A stretch of 64,000 nt of DNA, taken from an uncultured Verrucomicrobia subdivision 3 bacterium (lineage in GTDB: Bacteria; Verrucomicrobiota; Verrucomicrobiia; Limisphaerales; UBA11358). Both the position numbers and the translations under genes were made by a program. The notes beneath the pieces are model-generated. The model did no database searches and was not told the origin of the DNA. It saw nothing but the letters and a program-made list of their open reading frames with translations. Positions 63,326 through 64,000 of the stretch are shown here, piece by piece. The stretch's first letter is position 1. Every line of letters starts with the position of its first letter. The stretch is from positions 21,953 to 85,952 of the forward strand of contig CAILMI010000049.1 in assembly GCA_903835255.1 (NCBI GenBank), in the 5' to 3' direction.

Positions 63326-63499
63326 GCGCATAAGGATGCAGATTTTATTGATAGCCGACTTTCCGAGTATCGGCAATACACCAACGGCTTTGTTTTAGGG
63401 AAATTTCTATTGTGGAACGTGAATAATGGGAATCTTCTGATTAAGGGCGAATACACTGCTCCATACGATTGGAACAAAAATCTTCTTCAGCCGAAATGA
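63326..63499 (+). pseudogene. In-frame coding-like continuation or remnant
   Basis: After the TAA at 63323 the same frame stays open for 57 codons (DFIDSRLSEYRQYTNGFVLG, then KFLLWNVNNGNLLIKGEY, PYDWNKNLLQPK) to TGA 63497. Composition is protein-like, rich in Tyr, Trp and Asn. It lacks a start. It may be the end of the preceding gene cut off by a nonsense change, or the tail of another gene. The stretch to 63662 holds nothing else recognised. Confidence 0.35.
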
Positions 63500-63662
63500 C
63501 ATTATGGCTTGCTCTTGCGGTGTAATTGAAAAAGTCGAACCTTTGAAAGAATTAAGCTGATTAAGATGCTCAAACAACATATTGCGAATCCAAATAGTCC
63601 TAGCATAGTTACTATGAAGCAAAGAACGGCTGCTAAATCGTAATTGTTGATTTTGTTTGTGT

Positions 63663-63806
63663 TTAAGTGTGATTCGTGTGTTCAAAAAACTTGATCCCGA
63701 CTAAGCCGAGACCGGCTAATATAGCCAAAAATATCATTGGCTTCCGCAACTTTTTTGCGACTGTTTGTTTGGCTTTGTCCATTTTTCCAATTTCATTTGC
63801 GTACAT
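63663..63806 (-). CDS. Very small membrane protein (47 residues)
   Basis: ATG 63806 opens MYANEIGKMDKAKQTVAKKL, then a single helix MIFLAILAGLGLVGIKFF and a short tail EHTNHT. A basic N-terminus before a hydrophobic helix suggests an inner-membrane small protein. Upstream is an A/T-rich stretch with ggaaa-like sites. It is too short for most gene finders. No homologue is known to me. Confidence 0.45.
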   Translation of the reverse strand: MYANEIGKMDKAKQTVAKKLRKPMIFLAILAGLGLVGIKFFEHTNHT

Positions 63807-63821
63807 TAGCGTGTCAATAGT

Positions 63822-64000
63822 TTAATTCAAAATGGGCTTGGGATAATTTGCAAGCGGCGCGCCCCGCCGCTCGTAATGTTCCAGCCATTCAGGCAATGCC
63901 GCCTTGAGCAGCTTGCTGCACAACTGGTCACTCGCCAGCCACACCGCTTTAAGCACCGGCAACACTTCCCCCGGATCATAAATGACTTTGGGTCCGCTCC
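63822..64000 (-). pseudogene. Transposase/integrase-core remnant (runs off the right edge)
   Basis: Frame from the edge to TAA 63822: PKVIYDPGEVLPVLKAVWLA, SDQLCSKLLKAALPEWLEHY, ERRGAPLANYPKPILN. The VLPVLKAVWLASDQLCSKLL block matches the N-terminal region of integrase-core transposases (ISNCY-like). Such proteins continue for 300 residues more, so the gene ends early here, by truncation or frameshift. Confidence 0.55.

Noticed and set aside
63407..63685. Minus-strand frame of 92 codons
   Set aside because: It lies opposite the protein-like continuation at 63326-63499 and shows no recognisable motif; cannot be supported over the alternatives.
1..64000. CRISPR array
   Set aside because: No regularly spaced direct repeats with unique spacers were seen; the only spaced repeats are the island ends and coding duplications.

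Overview
The window looks like chromosomal DNA of a GC-rich Verrucomicrobium of the Limisphaerales/Pedosphaera type. This is inferred from gene content: a pseudopilin with an [20 protein letters not shown] leader, several secreted proteins sharing a Trp-rich C-terminal module that ends in F-Y/F-R, a GH92 mannosidase, HpnA, OpgH and a Pro/Ala-rich protein between accC and trxA. No rRNA is present and the species cannot be named.

Layout. 1-5.3 kb: two FAD-dependent oxidoreductases and a GH92 alpha-mannosidase, a glycan-degradation cluster. 5.3-11.4 kb: a degenerate receiver protein, ilvN-ilvC, a DUF192 lipoprotein and feoAB. 11.4-14.4 kb: tRNA-Arg(TCT), a HigB/HigA-type toxin-antitoxin pair and a 3'-truncated IS21 transposase. 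14.4-37.6 kb: a genomic island of about 23 kb inserted in the 3' end of tRNA-Cys(GCA). It has 24-bp direct repeats at both ends, a tyrosine recombinase next to the intact tRNA, and a repeated 'ttcactggcac' motif just inside each end. 37.7-58.9 kb: mostly housekeeping genes (ROK kinase, TPP enzyme, hpnA, holB, O-antigen-ligase-like protein, aroQ, accBC, trxA, a GspF-like protein, a class V aminotransferase, opgH, tadA, Nudix). 59.1-64 kb: a 1.1-kaa exported protein whose C-terminus and downstream partner genes are markedly AT-rich, then small membrane proteins and a transposase remnant.

The island cargo is metal handling plus defence. One leftward operon (20.4 to 16.0 kb) encodes exported proteins: a tandem-repeat protein, a translationally coupled pseudopilin, a Tat-type DJ-1/PfpI protein, a MerP-like HMA protein and a SCO1-like protein. 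A second leftward block (28.4 to 20.6 kb) encodes DUF2231, a two-component system, cytochrome b561, a P1B-4-type metal ATPase, a DUF4239-like membrane protein, a Fur C-terminal remnant, a ZIP transporter and a Cys-containing membrane protein. Several gene ends meet at abrupt junctions: a GajB-like helicase without its 5' end, an hsdR start, a rubrerythrin tail, a 5'-less symporter and the tail of a large helicase/methylase. The island therefore appears to be assembled from fragments. An intact AbiEi/AbiEii pair with a perfect 10-bp inverted-repeat operator lies near the integrase.

The observations I find most worth following are the island itself, the all-exported operon, the P1B-4 locus, and the AT-rich module at 61.7-63.8 kb, where a His/Cys-containing C-terminal domain is followed by a membrane protein with a recent internal duplication.
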